A stretch of DNA of 10,157 nucleotides from Methanospirillum hungatei (GTDB lineage Archaea > Halobacteriota > Methanomicrobia > Methanomicrobiales > Methanospirillaceae): NCBI RefSeq assembly GCF_020216685.1, contig NZ_JAIWNS010000106.1, positions 1 to 10,157 on the forward strand, read 5' to 3'. Below the pieces are notes generated by a model, which was given only the letters and a program-made list of their open reading frames with translations, ran no database searches and had not been told where the DNA came from. The position numbers were made by a program, and so were the translations under genes. The first letter of the stretch is position 1. The number at the start of each line of letters is the position of its first letter. Shown piece after piece: positions 1-7,263 of the stretch.

Positions 1-1
1 A

Positions 2-160
2 GAGATTCTGAAGATCGGGATGGACCTGAACGTTCCGTACGAGGATACCTGGTCCTGTTATGCAGAGAACGAGGTTGCGTGCGGGATATGTGGATCATGC
101 CATTTCAGACTGGAAGCTTTCAGACAACTCGGGATACAGGATCCCATCCCCTACCGGTAA
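2..160 (+). CDS. queC: 7-cyano-7-deazaguanine (preQ0) synthase QueC, 3' end only
   Basis: Only the last 52 codons are present; the gene enters from the left edge and stops at TAA 158-160. The translated tail contains a W-S-C-Y segment, then C-G-I-C-G-S-C, then an R-x-x-A-F stretch and a D-P-I-P-Y-R end. This is the C-terminal signature of QueC. The four cysteines (residues 19, 27, 30 and 33 of the fragment) have the spacing of the family's zinc site. QueC converts 7-carboxy-7-deazaguanine to preQ0 using ATP and ammonia. In archaea preQ0 is the base inserted at tRNA position 15 on the way to archaeosine. The NUDIX gene follows after 3 bases, so the two are probably co-transcribed. The ATP-binding PP-loop domain lies outside the window, so the call rests on the tail alone. 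Confidence 0.88.
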   Translation, partial: EILKIGMDLNVPYEDTWSCYAENEVACGICGSCHFRLEAFRQLGIQDPIPYR

Positions 161-163
161 ATT

Positions 164-673
164 ATGGAGATATATCGCGGACGCAGGCTCTGGGTTGAAA
201 AGCGGGGATTTCAGCTCCCGGATGGGCGTGAGAAGGAGGCGATTGTCGTCCATCCCGGTGATGCAGTCGTCATACTCCCCCATGACGGAGATGAAATTTT
301 ATTTATCAGGCAATGGAGGGCTCCCATTGGCACCTATATGTATGAAGCGCCTGCCGGGACCATGGAAGAAGGTGAAGATCCGATAGAGACAGCAAAACGG
401 GAACTTATCGAAGAGACCGGTATGGCTGCAGGGTCCATGCATGCCTTAGGATATATCTATACAACACCAGGCTTTACCGATGAGCGACTCTGGCTCTTTG
501 AGGCAACAGATCTGGTCCCGTCCAGGGAATACTCCCCTGATGATGATGAAGTCATTGAGCCGGTGCGGTTTACTGCACCACAGATAACAGAGATGATCCG
601 GACCGGTGAGATCGTGGATGCAAAGACCATCTGCATCTTTTACCGGTGGATATGCGGGCGTTCTGATGAATAA
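164..673 (+). CDS. NUDIX hydrolase, probable ADP-ribose pyrophosphatase
   Basis: A 169-residue protein with a complete NUDIX box at residues 65-87, matching G-x5-E-x7-R-E-U-x-E-E-x-G-U: G65, E71, R79, E80, E83, E84, G86. These acidic residues bind the metal for pyrophosphate cleavage of a nucleoside diphosphate linked to another group. E-A-P-A-G just before the box, and a proline (P102, in T-P-G-F-T-D-E) 16 residues past the box glycine, are typical of the ADP-ribose pyrophosphatase subgroup. ADP-ribose is therefore the best substrate guess, but other nucleotide sugars cannot be excluded. The start is the first possible ATG after the queC stop, which is in the same frame. There is no clear Shine-Dalgarno, so translation may depend on coupling to queC. 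The last 8 bases overlap the next gene. The product is expected to be cytosolic. Confidence 0.87.
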   Translation: MEIYRGRRLWVEKRGFQLPDGREKEAIVVHPGDAVVILPHDGDEILFIRQWRAPIGTYMYEAPAGTMEEGEDPIETAKRELIEETGMAAGSMHALGYIYTTPGFTDERLWLFEATDLVPSREYSPDDDEVIEPVRFTAPQITEMIRTGEIVDAKTICIFYRWICGRSDE

Positions 674-1544
674 TATCGATCTTTTACTGGCCCTGATTCT
701 CGCCATATCTCTCCTGAGTACAGGCTGCATGGATGCAGGCAATGAAGATACCGTGAATGCATCATGGAATCTCTCTCCAGATGGCAGCATCGGATTCTCA
801 GTTCCGGAGTGTGCGGTAAAAGAACGGATCCTTGAAGAAGAGAGGAACCTGACCAGTACAGACCTGATATTCAAGGGGTTTGCCGGGGATGTACATGCCA
901 TCCTAATCAGTCCAAAAAACCCGGCTGCATTTCTAATCTGGGCTCCGGGTGCAAATAATCCCGCTGCCGGCTATGCTGAATACATGCACTATTACCCCGA
1001 GCATGGAATTGGGGTGCTTATCATGGATGTCAGAGGAAATGGTGGTGCAACCCCCGGATACCCGATGAATATTGAAAAAGATGCCGGACTCTTTATGCAG
1101 GGGGCCTGGCCGGAGTTTTACCTGATAGCGGTTGATATGATCGCCGGAAGGGAGTATCTTCAAAAAATGTATCCGGATATTCCGATCTATGCGGTGGGAG
1201 ATTCAAATGGTGGGCGGTATGCCGCACTCGCCGCAGCTTCTGATCCGGATTTTGCCGGATATATCGGGATCTCCACATCCGGTTTTCACCACATGGGAGA
1301 GGAGTACACATCTCCCGTCAGGGAATTTCTCCTGAGTATCGACCCTGATGTCCAGGTTGCCAGGATAGTTCCAAGGCCAGTCGTTCTGTTTCATGCCCCT
1401 GATGACCCGGTCATTCCTTTTACCGAAGGAGAGACCCTGGCAGCTTCAGCCGGAAAAGAGGCAATGTTCATCCCCTTCAACGGGACTCATGGAGTAAACA
1501 GAGAGGTTGATGACAGGATCATTACCCTCGTTTTGCCTTCATGA
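666..1544 (+). CDS. Exported or lipid-anchored alpha/beta-hydrolase
   Basis: I chose ATG 666 (292 residues) because it opens directly into a signal-like sequence: a short polar start, a hydrophobic stretch (residues 6-17), then S-T-G-C with Cys21 as a possible lipidated residue. An in-frame ATG at 606 would bury this signal behind 20 residues encoded inside the NUDIX gene. The hydrolase core shows G-N-G-G around residue 125 after a beta strand, the nucleophile elbow G-D-S-N-G-G with Ser180, an H-A-P-D-D-P-V-I-P segment with the probable acid Asp247, and N-G-T-H-G with the probable catalytic His275. This is a complete Ser-Asp-His triad. The substrate is unknown: esterase, lipase-like or peptidase activity are all possible. 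The 8-base overlap with the NUDIX gene suggests one operon with queC. The -3 position of the lipobox is Ser rather than Leu, so a plain signal peptide or membrane anchor is the alternative. Confidence 0.8.
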   Translation: MNNIDLLLALILAISLLSTGCMDAGNEDTVNASWNLSPDGSIGFSVPECAVKERILEEERNLTSTDLIFKGFAGDVHAILISPKNPAAFLIWAPGANNPAAGYAEYMHYYPEHGIGVLIMDVRGNGGATPGYPMNIEKDAGLFMQGAWPEFYLIAVDMIAGREYLQKMYPDIPIYAVGDSNGGRYAALAAASDPDFAGYIGISTSGFHHMGEEYTSPVREFLLSIDPDVQVARIVPRPVVLFHAPDDPVIPFTEGETLAASAGKEAMFIPFNGTHGVNREVDDRIITLVLPS

Positions 1545-1587
1545 AGTTTTGCAGGGGCAACGGTGAACCTTAAGTCAGCCTCAGATC

Positions 1588-1595
1588 AATATATA
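1588..1595 (+). promoter_or_regulatory. Candidate TATA box of the aRF1 operon
   Basis: The only gap before the aRF1 start is 76 bases, and it holds the AT run AATATATA about 29 bases upstream of the ATG. Archaeal TATA elements sit about 25 bases before the transcription start, which would place that start around 1611-1621. The transcript would then be leaderless or nearly so. A second AT-rich stretch (TTATACT, 1601-1607) is a weaker alternative. A modest Shine-Dalgarno-like TAGGA at 1609-1613 lies 7 bases from the ATG. I see no convincing BRE element, so this is inference from position and composition. Confidence 0.45.
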
Positions 1596-1620
1596 CCAGC
1601 TTATACTGTAGGATTGTCTC

Positions 1621-2892
1621 ATGAGCGAAGCGGTTGAACTGGACGAAGCAAGACGGAAATATGAATTTAAAAAGATGCTTGAGCGTCTGGAGGCAAAGGA
1701 AGGGAGTGGAACCGAACTTATTTCTCTGTATATTCCTCCTGACAAACAGATCTTTGATGTAACCGCCCAGCTCAGGGATGAGTTTGGCCAGTGTGCGAAC
1801 ATCAAGTCCAAGCAGACACGGACCAATGTGCAGAGTGCTATCTCAAGCATTCTTTCCAGGCTTAAATATTATTCGAAGCCCCCGGAGAATGGAATAGCAG
1901 TCTTTTGTGGTACCGTTAATAAACACGGGGACCGGCAGGATCTTGAGTGTGATATTGTAAATCCACCTGAACCCCTCAACCTCTACCTGTACCGGTGCAG
2001 TTCCCGGTTTGAACTGGAACCACTCCGGGAAATGCTTGAGGAGAAGTATGTGTATGGCTTGTTGGTACTTGACAGGCGTGAGGCATACTGGGGATTTTTA
2101 CGGGGAAACCGGATTGACCCCGTTGGTGGGACCACATCCACCGTGCCTGGAAAACAGCGGAAAGGTGGTCAGTCAAGTATCCGTTTTGAGCGTCTCCGTC
2201 TCATCGCGATAAATGAATTTTACAAGAAGGTCGGTGAGCGTGCAAGCGAGATATTCCTCAATGAGAAAGACTTTTTTAACCGGTTCAAAGGGCTCCTGAT
2301 AGGCGGGCCCTCTCCGACAAAGGAAGAGTTTGAAGAGGGGAATTATCTGCATCATGAAGTCCAGAAGCGGATCATCGGACTATTTGATGTAGCGTATACC
2401 AATGAGAGCGGCCTTCCGGAACTTGTCGAAGCGGCAGAAGATGCGCTGAAAGGTCAGGAAGTCATTGAAGAGAAACACCTCATGGACAGGTTCTTTAAGG
2501 AACTTGTCAAAGACAATGGTCTTGCTGCGTATGGAGAACAGTCAATCAGGGCAAATCTTGAGATTGGTGCAGTAGACACCCTGCTGCTTTCAGATAAACT
2601 GAGAAAAAGCCGGCTCTCGATAAAATGTGACGCTTGTGGATACACTGAAGAGAAGACCGTCCTTATCACTCCTGGCGAAAACCCAGAGGATATCGAACTT
2701 GGCTCCTGTCCGAAATGTACCTCTCCGCTGGTGCTTGCTGACTCATCAGATATTGTTGATGAACTGACCTATCTTGCCGACCAGTCAAACAGCAAGGTGG
2801 CAATTATCTCTGACGATTTCGAAGAGGGATCACAGTTATTTACGGCATTTGGTGGTATTGCCGCAATTCTCAGATACAGGACAGGATACTGA
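1621..2892 (+). CDS. prf1: Peptide chain release factor aRF1
   Basis: A 423-residue protein, the usual aRF1 size. It recognises all three stop codons in the ribosomal A site and triggers release of the finished protein. Domain 1 carries the stop-reading N-I-K-S motif (60-63) and the Y-R-C-x-x-x-F motif (124-130). Domain 2 has the catalytic G-G-Q at 182-184, whose Gln places water at the peptidyl-transferase centre. Domain 3 has a C-x-x-C pair at 336/339 and another at 363/366, consistent with the zinc-binding insert seen in many archaeal copies. Residues before NIKS are Q-C-A rather than the eukaryotic T-A-S. It is the first gene of a probable four-gene operon; its TGA shares one base with the argS ATG. 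ATG 1621 gives the normal family N-terminus. Confidence 0.96.
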   Translation: MSEAVELDEARRKYEFKKMLERLEAKEGSGTELISLYIPPDKQIFDVTAQLRDEFGQCANIKSKQTRTNVQSAISSILSRLKYYSKPPENGIAVFCGTVNKHGDRQDLECDIVNPPEPLNLYLYRCSSRFELEPLREMLEEKYVYGLLVLDRREAYWGFLRGNRIDPVGGTTSTVPGKQRKGGQSSIRFERLRLIAINEFYKKVGERASEIFLNEKDFFNRFKGLLIGGPSPTKEEFEEGNYLHHEVQKRIIGLFDVAYTNESGLPELVEAAEDALKGQEVIEEKHLMDRFFKELVKDNGLAAYGEQSIRANLEIGAVDTLLLSDKLRKSRLSIKCDACGYTEEKTVLITPGENPEDIELGSCPKCTSPLVLADSSDIVDELTYLADQSNSKVAIISDDFEEGSQLFTAFGGIAAILRYRTGY

Positions 2893-4559
2893 TGTACCTT
2901 ACAACATGTGATGCAATTGCTGCAATACTCAGGCAGCATACAGGAAAAGAAGATGTGATGCTGACAGACGGCGGAGATCATGCCGATGTCGCCTCAACCA
3001 TTGCATTTTCTCTGGCAAAAGAACTCAGAAAAGCTCCAGCCATAATCGCCCAGGATATTGCCGGGGCAATCTGTGATAAAGTAATGGCGGAGACCGGAGC
3101 AGAGACCAGGGCTGTCGGCCCTTATGTTAATTTCATCTTCGGAGCAGAATACTGCTCAAAAGTGCTGGAGCAGGCTGTACGCGAGGGGTATGGAAAGGGT
3201 ACGGAGAAATCCGAGCGGGTGGTTCTGGAGCACACATCTGCAAACCCGAACGGCCCTCTTCATGTCGGGCATATCAGAAACACCATCATCGGCGACACGC
3301 TGGCCAGATGCTTTAGAAAGGCCGGTTATCCACTTGAAGTCCAGTACTATGTCAATGACATGGGCAGACAGATAGCAATCGTTGCCTGGGGAATTGCTAC
3401 CCAGGGGGCAGATATCCATGCCGAAGGAAAAGGCGACCATCTGATAGCCGATGTATATATCGAAGCAAACCGCCATCTTGAAAAAGACCCTGCTCTCAAT
3501 GCAGAGATCGACCGGCTTATGCAGCTGGTTGAATCTGGCGATCCTGATACTATCAGCCAGTTCAAGATCCCGGTAAAACGCTGTCTGGACGGATTTAAAG
3601 ATACCCTTGCCGCCATGCACGTGAAACATGACCGGTTTATCTATGAAAGTGACTTCATCCGGAATGGCGATACAGCAAAGGTCCTCTCCCGGATCTCCCA
3701 CCTCCCTGAAGCACGGATTGAGGAGACCCTCTCTCTTGACCTCTCCGCATATGGGTTTGAGAAGAATTACATCCTGAGACGTTCTGACGGGACCAGTGTG
3801 TATGCCGCGCGTGACATTGCCTTCCACATCTGGAAGGGCCATAACTTTGACCGGGTCATCGATGTCCTGGGTGCTGATCACAAACTTATCGGGACTCAGC
3901 TGCAGGCTACCCTTGGGATTCTGGGTGAACGGGTGCCGGAGATAGTCTTCTTCGAGTTTGTTTCTCTTCCTGAAGGATCGATGAGTACCCGGAAAGGAAA
4001 ATTCATCTCTGCCGATGAACTGATTGCAGAGACGGAACGGCGGGCAATGGAAGAGGTTACCGCACGAAGATCAGAACTCTCCGAAGAGGAACGCAAAAAG
4101 ATCGCCCACTCTGTTGCAATATCAGCCATCCGGTACGATATCATCCGGACCATACCAGAAAAGAGCACGGTGTTTGACTGGAAAGAGGCCCTTGACTTTG
4201 AAAAACAGAGCGGGCCATATATCCAGTATGCCCATGCCCGTGCCTGCAGCATTCTTGAAAAGGCAGAATCATATACACCCTGTTTTGAGGCAGAAGGAGA
4301 AGGAGAGATTGCACTCACCAAGCAGATAGCCCTGTTCCCAAAAGTCATTACTGATGTTGTCACTGAGTTGAAACCTCATCTTCTTGCGATATATGCCCGT
4401 GAACTTGCCGATATTTTCAACTCATTTTATCATGCTGAGCCGGTGCTCAGGGCAGAAGGAAAGATCAGGGACCGGCGGCTGACTCTTGTTGATGCAACGA
4501 GAAATACGCTCAAGGAAGCATTGGAAACGTTGGGAATTGATGCACTCCGTGCAATGTGA
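2892..4559 (+). CDS. argS: Arginyl-tRNA synthetase (class I)
   Basis: A 555-residue class I aminoacyl-tRNA synthetase that charges tRNA-Arg with arginine, using ATP. The N-terminal Arg-tRNA additional domain spans roughly residues 1-95. The catalytic domain starts with H-T-S-A-N-P-N-G-P-L-H-V-G-H, the ArgS form of the HIGH signature (H124-H127). The KMSKS equivalent is M-S-T-R-K-G-K at 364-370. The DALR-type anticodon-binding domain runs from about 435 to the end, with Q-Y-A-H-A-R at 445-450. The start overlaps the aRF1 stop by one base (TGATG), with AGGA at 2883-2886 as a possible ribosome binding site inside aRF1. This points to translation coupled to termination on aRF1. The 3' end overlaps taw1 by 20 bases. 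Confidence 0.97.
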   Translation: MYLTTCDAIAAILRQHTGKEDVMLTDGGDHADVASTIAFSLAKELRKAPAIIAQDIAGAICDKVMAETGAETRAVGPYVNFIFGAEYCSKVLEQAVREGYGKGTEKSERVVLEHTSANPNGPLHVGHIRNTIIGDTLARCFRKAGYPLEVQYYVNDMGRQIAIVAWGIATQGADIHAEGKGDHLIADVYIEANRHLEKDPALNAEIDRLMQLVESGDPDTISQFKIPVKRCLDGFKDTLAAMHVKHDRFIYESDFIRNGDTAKVLSRISHLPEARIEETLSLDLSAYGFEKNYILRRSDGTSVYAARDIAFHIWKGHNFDRVIDVLGADHKLIGTQLQATLGILGERVPEIVFFEFVSLPEGSMSTRKGKFISADELIAETERRAMEEVTARRSELSEEERKKIAHSVAISAIRYDIIRTIPEKSTVFDWKEALDFEKQSGPYIQYAHARACSILEKAESYTPCFEAEGEGEIALTKQIALFPKVITDVVTELKPHLLAIYARELADIFNSFYHAEPVLRAEGKIRDRRLTLVDATRNTLKEALETLGIDALRAM

Positions 4560-5460
4560 CCAGTCAAAGAAGGCGCTCCGGGGGATGGGATACCAGTTCT
4601 TCCATCCTGATTCTTCTGCTGCCCTCAAACCCTGCCTGTGGTGCAAACGATCCCTCTCCGGCGGGGATCAGTGTTATAAGAACCAGTTTTACGGCATTAC
4701 CAGTCACCGGTGTGTGCAGCTGACCCCGACCCTCCGGTGCAATCATACCTGTCTCTTCTGCTGGCGCTCATTTGAACATGAGTATACCGGTGAAAAAGAC
4801 CTCCTGCCACAGGAGATCGTATCCCGTATTCCGTTTCTCCAGAAAAAAGCACTGGGAGGATATAAGGTCTCACCAAAGGTTACCAAAGAGAAATGGGAGG
4901 AGGCATTACAGCCTGACCAGTATGCCATCTCTCTTGCAGGAGAGCCAACCCTCTATCCACACCTGCCTGAACTGATTGATCTGCTTAATCAGACAGGAGG
5001 CACAACATTTCTCGTATCAAACGGCACGATGCCGGATGTATTGAAACGGTGCCATCCGTATCAGAAGTACATCTCCCTCACCGCCCCTGACCGTGAGACC
5101 TATCTCCGGATTGCACGACCGCGGGAGGACTACTGGGACCGGGTTCTGGAGAGTATCTCTGATCTCGGACATGAGACCGATGCGGGATACCGGACTGCCA
5201 TCCGTGTCACCCTTGTCAGGGGGATCAATGACCAGGATCCGGAGGGGTATGCACGGATCATTGAGGAGAGCGGTGCACAATTTGTTGAAGTGAAGGCGTA
5301 CATGCATGTCGGATACAGCCAGCGACGGCTTACTATCACGCATATGCCCCTTCATGACGAGATTGAACAGTTTACAAAGAGAATGCTTCCACATCTTTCA
5401 TACAGAGTCCTCGGTGAAAACACGTTGTCGCGGGTTATCTGTCTGGAGCGAGATTCATGA
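4540..5460 (+). CDS. taw1: 4-demethylwyosine synthase Taw1 (archaeal TYW1), radical SAM
   Basis: A 306-residue protein. Taw1 condenses N1-methylguanosine at position 37 of tRNA-Phe with carbons from pyruvate, forming the tricyclic 4-demethylwyosine, by radical SAM chemistry. The radical SAM cluster motif is C-x3-C-x2-C at C67, C71 and C74, followed by W75. A second iron-sulfur site is indicated by C32, C45 and C58, each 13 apart, as in other archaeal Taw1. Lys47 in C-Y-K is the likely lysine that forms the imine with pyruvate (family knowledge). Other family landmarks are [10 protein letters not shown] (131-140), V-S-N-G (159-162) and K-A-Y-M-H-V-G-Y-S (252-260). ATG 4540 was chosen because it gives the family's normal N-terminus and has GGGA a few bases upstream. 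ATG 4486 adds 18 residues encoded wholly inside argS; GTG 4549 and ATG 4585 are shorter options. Confidence 0.94.
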   Translation: MHSVQCDQSKKALRGMGYQFFHPDSSAALKPCLWCKRSLSGGDQCYKNQFYGITSHRCVQLTPTLRCNHTCLFCWRSFEHEYTGEKDLLPQEIVSRIPFLQKKALGGYKVSPKVTKEKWEEALQPDQYAISLAGEPTLYPHLPELIDLLNQTGGTTFLVSNGTMPDVLKRCHPYQKYISLTAPDRETYLRIARPREDYWDRVLESISDLGHETDAGYRTAIRVTLVRGINDQDPEGYARIIEESGAQFVEVKAYMHVGYSQRRLTITHMPLHDEIEQFTKRMLPHLSYRVLGENTLSRVICLERDS

Positions 5461-7052
5461 TATTTGACACAGAAGAGTTTAAAAAACGAGGAAAGGAGGA
5501 TTTTGAATCAGCATGGCATGCAGGGCCGTCTGTTCTTACCCCCCCGACGACTGATCTGATATATCCCCGTCTTACGTATCCACGGGCACAGGCCCACCCG
5601 GTTTTTGAGACCATTCATCGGCTAAGGCAGGCATACCTCGCCATCGGGTTTCAGGAGGTGGAAAATCCGATCATCGTTGATGAACAGGAAGTCTACAGGC
5701 AGTTCGGCCCTGAGGCAATGGCGGTTCTGGACCGGGTCTTTTACCTGGGCGGACTCCCCCGTCCGAATGTCGGAATCGGGAAGGAACAGATCCAGAAGAT
5801 AAACACAATTCTTGGGCGTGATCTTTCAGAGGAAGAGGAGGAATCACTCCGAAAGACCCTTCATGCATATAAAAAATCAGAGATCGACGGCGATGAACTG
5901 GCCTATGAACTCTCCGGAGTGCTCCATACCGATGATGCCCGGGTCGTTGAGATTCTGGACCGGGTGTTTCCGGAATTCCGTGCATTAAAACCGGAGTCAT
6001 CCAGGCAGACGCTCAGGTCCCATATGACGAGCGGATGGTTTCAGACCCTTGGTGCTATCTGGGAGAAAGTTCCCCACCCGATACGACTCTTTTCAATCGA
6101 CCGGTGCTTCAGGCGGGAACAGGCAGAAGACTCCCATCGTCTCATGAGTTATCATTCCGCATCGTGTGTGGTTGCCGGTGAGTATGTGACCATCGAGGAT
6201 GGAAAAGCAGTTGCACGGGCACTTCTGTCAGCATTCGGGTATACTGACTTTGAGTTCAGGCCTGATGACAAGCGGTCGAAGTACTACATGCCAGATACCC
6301 AGACCGAAGTGTATGCCGCACATCCTGATCATGGATGGGTTGAGGTAGCAACCTTTGGTATTTACTCTCCGGTGGCCCTGGCAGAGTACGGGGTAGGGAT
6401 TCCGGTCATGAACCTGGGACTTGGGGTAGAGCGAATGGCAATGATCATGAACAAGGCAAAGGATGTTCGTGAACTCTGCTTCCCCCAGTTCTTCCCCATC
6501 AGGTATACCGATACTGAACTTGCAGCAGGTGTATCATTACTCGCAGAACCTGCTACAACCCCTGGAAAGAATCTTGTCAGATCCCTGATTGATACCGCAG
6601 TTACAAACAGCACTGCAATCGGTCCCTGTTCATTTGTTGCATTTGAGGGGGAAATTGCCGGAAAACAGGTCAGAGTATATGTCGAGGAGCCGGAGGAGAA
6701 CGCAAAACTTCTCGGACCTGCATGCATGAATGAGATCTTTGTCCATAAGGGCGCAATCCTTGGTGTCCCGGACACAGAAAAGTTTGCAGAGATCAGAAAG
6801 AACGGCATTTCAACAGGAATTTCATACCTCTTCGCTGCCGCATCACAAGCTGCTGCAGAGATAGAGCAGGCAGCACATTTCGGTATCCCGACAACGGTTC
6901 AGATAAAAATGGCACGGCTTCCGGGTGATATCAACCTGAAGATTGAGCCCTGGGCCATGCGATATATTACCGATAATAATCTCAAGACAGATGTGAGAGG
7001 TCCGGTATTTCTGACTATCAGATCAGAAATACTTCCTTCTCCAGAAGGATAG
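5457..7052 (+). CDS. sepS: O-phosphoseryl-tRNA(Cys) synthetase SepRS
   Basis: A 531-residue class II synthetase that charges tRNA-Cys with O-phosphoserine, the first step of the indirect cysteine route of methanogens. SepCysS, not encoded here, then converts the product to Cys-tRNA. The family N-terminus is recognisable: E-D-F-x-x-A-W near residue 15, and H-P-V-F-E-T-I (47-53) leading into motif 1 with P71. Motif 2 includes D-R-C-F-R-R-E-Q (215-222), and motif 3 is G-L-G-V-E-R-M (321-327) with R326. The H-M-T-S-G-W (189-194) and S-Y-H-S-A-S (231-236) segments correspond to the phosphoserine pocket, with T191, S234 and S236 as probable phosphate contacts. The C-terminal part from about 345 is the anticodon-binding region. 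It overlaps taw1 by 4 bases (ATGA), with GGAG at 5445-5448 as ribosome binding site. It is the only gene in the window ending in TAG. Confidence 0.95.
   Translation: MIFDTEEFKKRGKEDFESAWHAGPSVLTPPTTDLIYPRLTYPRAQAHPVFETIHRLRQAYLAIGFQEVENPIIVDEQEVYRQFGPEAMAVLDRVFYLGGLPRPNVGIGKEQIQKINTILGRDLSEEEEESLRKTLHAYKKSEIDGDELAYELSGVLHTDDARVVEILDRVFPEFRALKPESSRQTLRSHMTSGWFQTLGAIWEKVPHPIRLFSIDRCFRREQAEDSHRLMSYHSASCVVAGEYVTIEDGKAVARALLSAFGYTDFEFRPDDKRSKYYMPDTQTEVYAAHPDHGWVEVATFGIYSPVALAEYGVGIPVMNLGLGVERMAMIMNKAKDVRELCFPQFFPIRYTDTELAAGVSLLAEPATTPGKNLVRSLIDTAVTNSTAIGPCSFVAFEGEIAGKQVRVYVEEPEENAKLLGPACMNEIFVHKGAILGVPDTEKFAEIRKNGISTGISYLFAAASQAAAEIEQAAHFGIPTTVQIKMARLPGDINLKIEPWAMRYITDNNLKTDVRGPVFLTIRSEILPSPEG
7034..7049 (+). 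other. Small inverted repeat at the 3' end of sepS
   Basis: TCCTTC, a four-base loop TCCA, then GAAGGA: a perfect 6-bp stem (a seventh T-A pair closes inside it). It covers the last codons of sepS and ends in the first base region of the stop codon. The nearest T-run begins about 22 bases later, too far for a bacterial-style intrinsic terminator. It may be a chance product of the Pro-Ser-Pro-Glu-Gly codons, or may protect the transcript's 3' end. Confidence 0.3.
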
Positions 7053-7067
7053 AGAAACCCGATAACC

Positions 7068-7132
7068 ATATTTTTTTAAAAATATCAGGATAATTATACC
7101 AATTTAAAGATATTTTTCCATTTGATTTTATT
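7068..7132 (+). terminator. U-tract transcription terminator region after sepS
   Basis: Archaeal RNA polymerase commonly stops at runs of U without a strong hairpin. Just after the sepS stop there is a T7 run (7071-7077) in a near-palindromic ATATTTTTTTAAAAATAT-type block, then a T5 run at 7113-7117 and further T4 runs to 7129. This is the most T-rich stretch in the window and lies between two apparently independent units. The exact stop site cannot be read from sequence. Confidence 0.55.
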
Positions 7133-7253
7133 ATCCGTATCTGACTCGGAGTAAAGAGTTCTTCCACAATACTTATCTCTCCTGTGCACAATATTCAAAC
7201 ACTCAGGACACTTACGTACTCCTGATCGAAACATCGGGAAAATATGCTTCTTT

Positions 7254-7258
7254 AGGGG
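7254..7258 (+). promoter_or_regulatory. Ribosome binding site of the PKD/PEGA gene
   Basis: AGGGG, followed by ATGA, resembles the archaeal Shine-Dalgarno GGAGGTGA. It lies 5 bases before ATG 7264 and 8 bases before a second in-frame ATG at 7267, so either could be used. The choice changes the product by one residue in front of the signal peptide. Confidence 0.6.
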
Positions 7259-7263
7259 ATGAA

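Larger units (their letters stand above)
7053..7263 (+). promoter_or_regulatory. AT-rich intergenic region: sepS terminator and promoter/leader of the PKD gene
   Basis: This 211-base gap is the longest non-coding stretch in the window and is much richer in A and T than the flanking genes. The first half holds the U-tracts. TATA-like stretches occur at 7102-7108 (TTTAAA context) and, closer to the gene, around 7168-7175; I cannot choose between them, so leader length could be about 60 to 130 bases. The second half contains short inverted repeats: TCAGGA 7203-7208 with TCCTGA 7220-7225, and CCTGAT 7221-7226 with ATCGGG 7233-7238. I see no ORF or recognisable RNA gene here. Confidence 0.5.

Noticed and set aside
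60..386. Open frame on + strand across queC and NUDIX
   Set aside because: Out of frame with two recognisable proteins, arginine-rich and low in domain-like sequence; a shadow.
606..665. Extended N-terminus of the alpha/beta-hydrolase from ATG 606
   Set aside because: It lies wholly inside the NUDIX gene and would put 20 non-signal residues in front of an evident export signal starting at Met 666.
1531..1552. Palindrome CTTCATGAAG flanked by TTTTGC on both sides at the hydrolase 3' end
   Set aside because: There is no loop for a hairpin and it is partly coding; most likely chance, without terminator features.
3156..3881. 241-codon open frame antisense to argS
   Set aside because: It lies opposite the catalytic core of a well-conserved enzyme and shows no known motif; typical codon-bias shadow.
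7050..7076. Readthrough or pyrrolysine at the TAG stop of sepS
   Set aside because: The protein is already full length for SepRS and the frame closes again within a few codons, with nothing recognisable encoded.
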